In this document: piece by piece, positions 5,671-5,705 of the stretch
How the letters are laid out: the number at the start of each line of letters is the position of its first letter
How positions within the stretch are numbered: the first letter of the stretch is position 1
DNA from: Phascolarctobacterium sp.
Lineage (GTDB): Bacteria; Bacillota; Negativicutes; Acidaminococcales; Acidaminococcaceae
Direction of reading: 5' to 3'
Assembly: GCA_022718015.1 (NCBI GenBank)
Contig: JAIHZV010000088.1
Span: forward strand, 1-5,705
DNA length: 5,705 bases
Notes under the pieces: model-generated
What the model was told of the DNA's origin: nothing
Database searches by the model: none
What the model saw: only the letters and a program-made list of their open reading frames with translations
Made by a program: the position numbers and the translations under genes

Positions 5671-5705
5671 ATGAAACTTTTTTCTTGGAACGTTAACGGA
5701 CTGCG
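5671..5705 (+). CDS. xth: Exodeoxyribonuclease III, 5' end only
   Basis: Only 11 complete codons plus two bases are in the window, reading MKLFSWNVNGL with the next codon beginning CG (Arg in all four cases). This is the characteristic start of the ExoIII/AP endonuclease family (MKxxSWNVNGLR), including Asn7, a residue of the metal and phosphate site. Known role: base-excision repair, cutting at abasic sites and removing nucleotides from 3' ends. A GAGG at 5659-5662 lies 8 nt before the ATG. The gene runs off the right edge, so its integrity cannot be judged. In Bacillus the equivalent gene is called exoA. Confidence 0.85.
   Translation, partial: MKLFSWNVNGL

Noticed and set aside
5520..5705. 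SOS (DinR/LexA) box upstream of xth
   Set aside because: No GAAC-N4-GTTC motif is present; the GAACGTTAAC at 5688-5697 lies inside the gene and does not fit the pattern.
1..5705. CRISPR array, tRNA, rRNA, insertion sequence or attachment sites
   Set aside because: No regularly spaced repeats, tRNA-like cloverleaf, transposase-like reading frame or long direct/inverted terminal repeats were seen.

Overview
The window looks like a chromosomal segment of a Firmicutes-type bacterium. The T-box riboswitch end, the SepF homologue, the consensus TTGACA/TATAAT promoters and the purine-rich ribosome binding sites point that way. A TRAP dicarboxylate-type transporter and moderately GC-rich genes separated by AT-rich spacers would fit the Negativicutes (the Selenomonas/Phascolarctobacterium/Megamonas kind of organism). 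That finer placement is an inference, not something the sequence proves.

Layout, all genes on the + strand. Positions 1-52 hold the 3' end of a T-box leader: the T-box core, the antiterminator pairing and the competing intrinsic terminator. Directly behind it lies a complete TRAP transporter operon, dctP (109-1128), dctQ (1154-1696) and dctM (1696-2973), closed by a GC-rich hairpin (2975-3005). Next is a perfect sigma-A promoter (3026-3054), a terminator-like hairpin in the leader (3071-3099) and the translational GTPase gene typA/bipA (3131-4954). Seven bases after the typA stop begins a second strong promoter (4962-4990), which leads through a structured leader to a small sepF-like cell-division gene (5078-5455) and a long intrinsic terminator (5469-5519). 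The window ends in the first codons of an exodeoxyribonuclease III gene (from 5671), preceded by an AT-rich region with weak promoter-like hexamers and a possible small ORF.

How the parts work together. DctP is a lipid-anchored binding protein that would hand a carboxylate-type solute to the DctQ/DctM membrane complex for sodium-coupled import. The T-box means this operon probably responds to the charging of one tRNA, so the substrate may be an amino acid or a related organic acid; the specifier codon that would name it lies upstream of the window. The second half is a housekeeping block (ribosome-associated GTPase, division-ring anchor, DNA repair nuclease), largely with independent promoters.

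The most unusual point is the pairing of a T-box with a TRAP transporter. Next is the terminator-shaped hairpin between the typA promoter and its start codon. Otherwise the genes are ordinary, intact members of known families.
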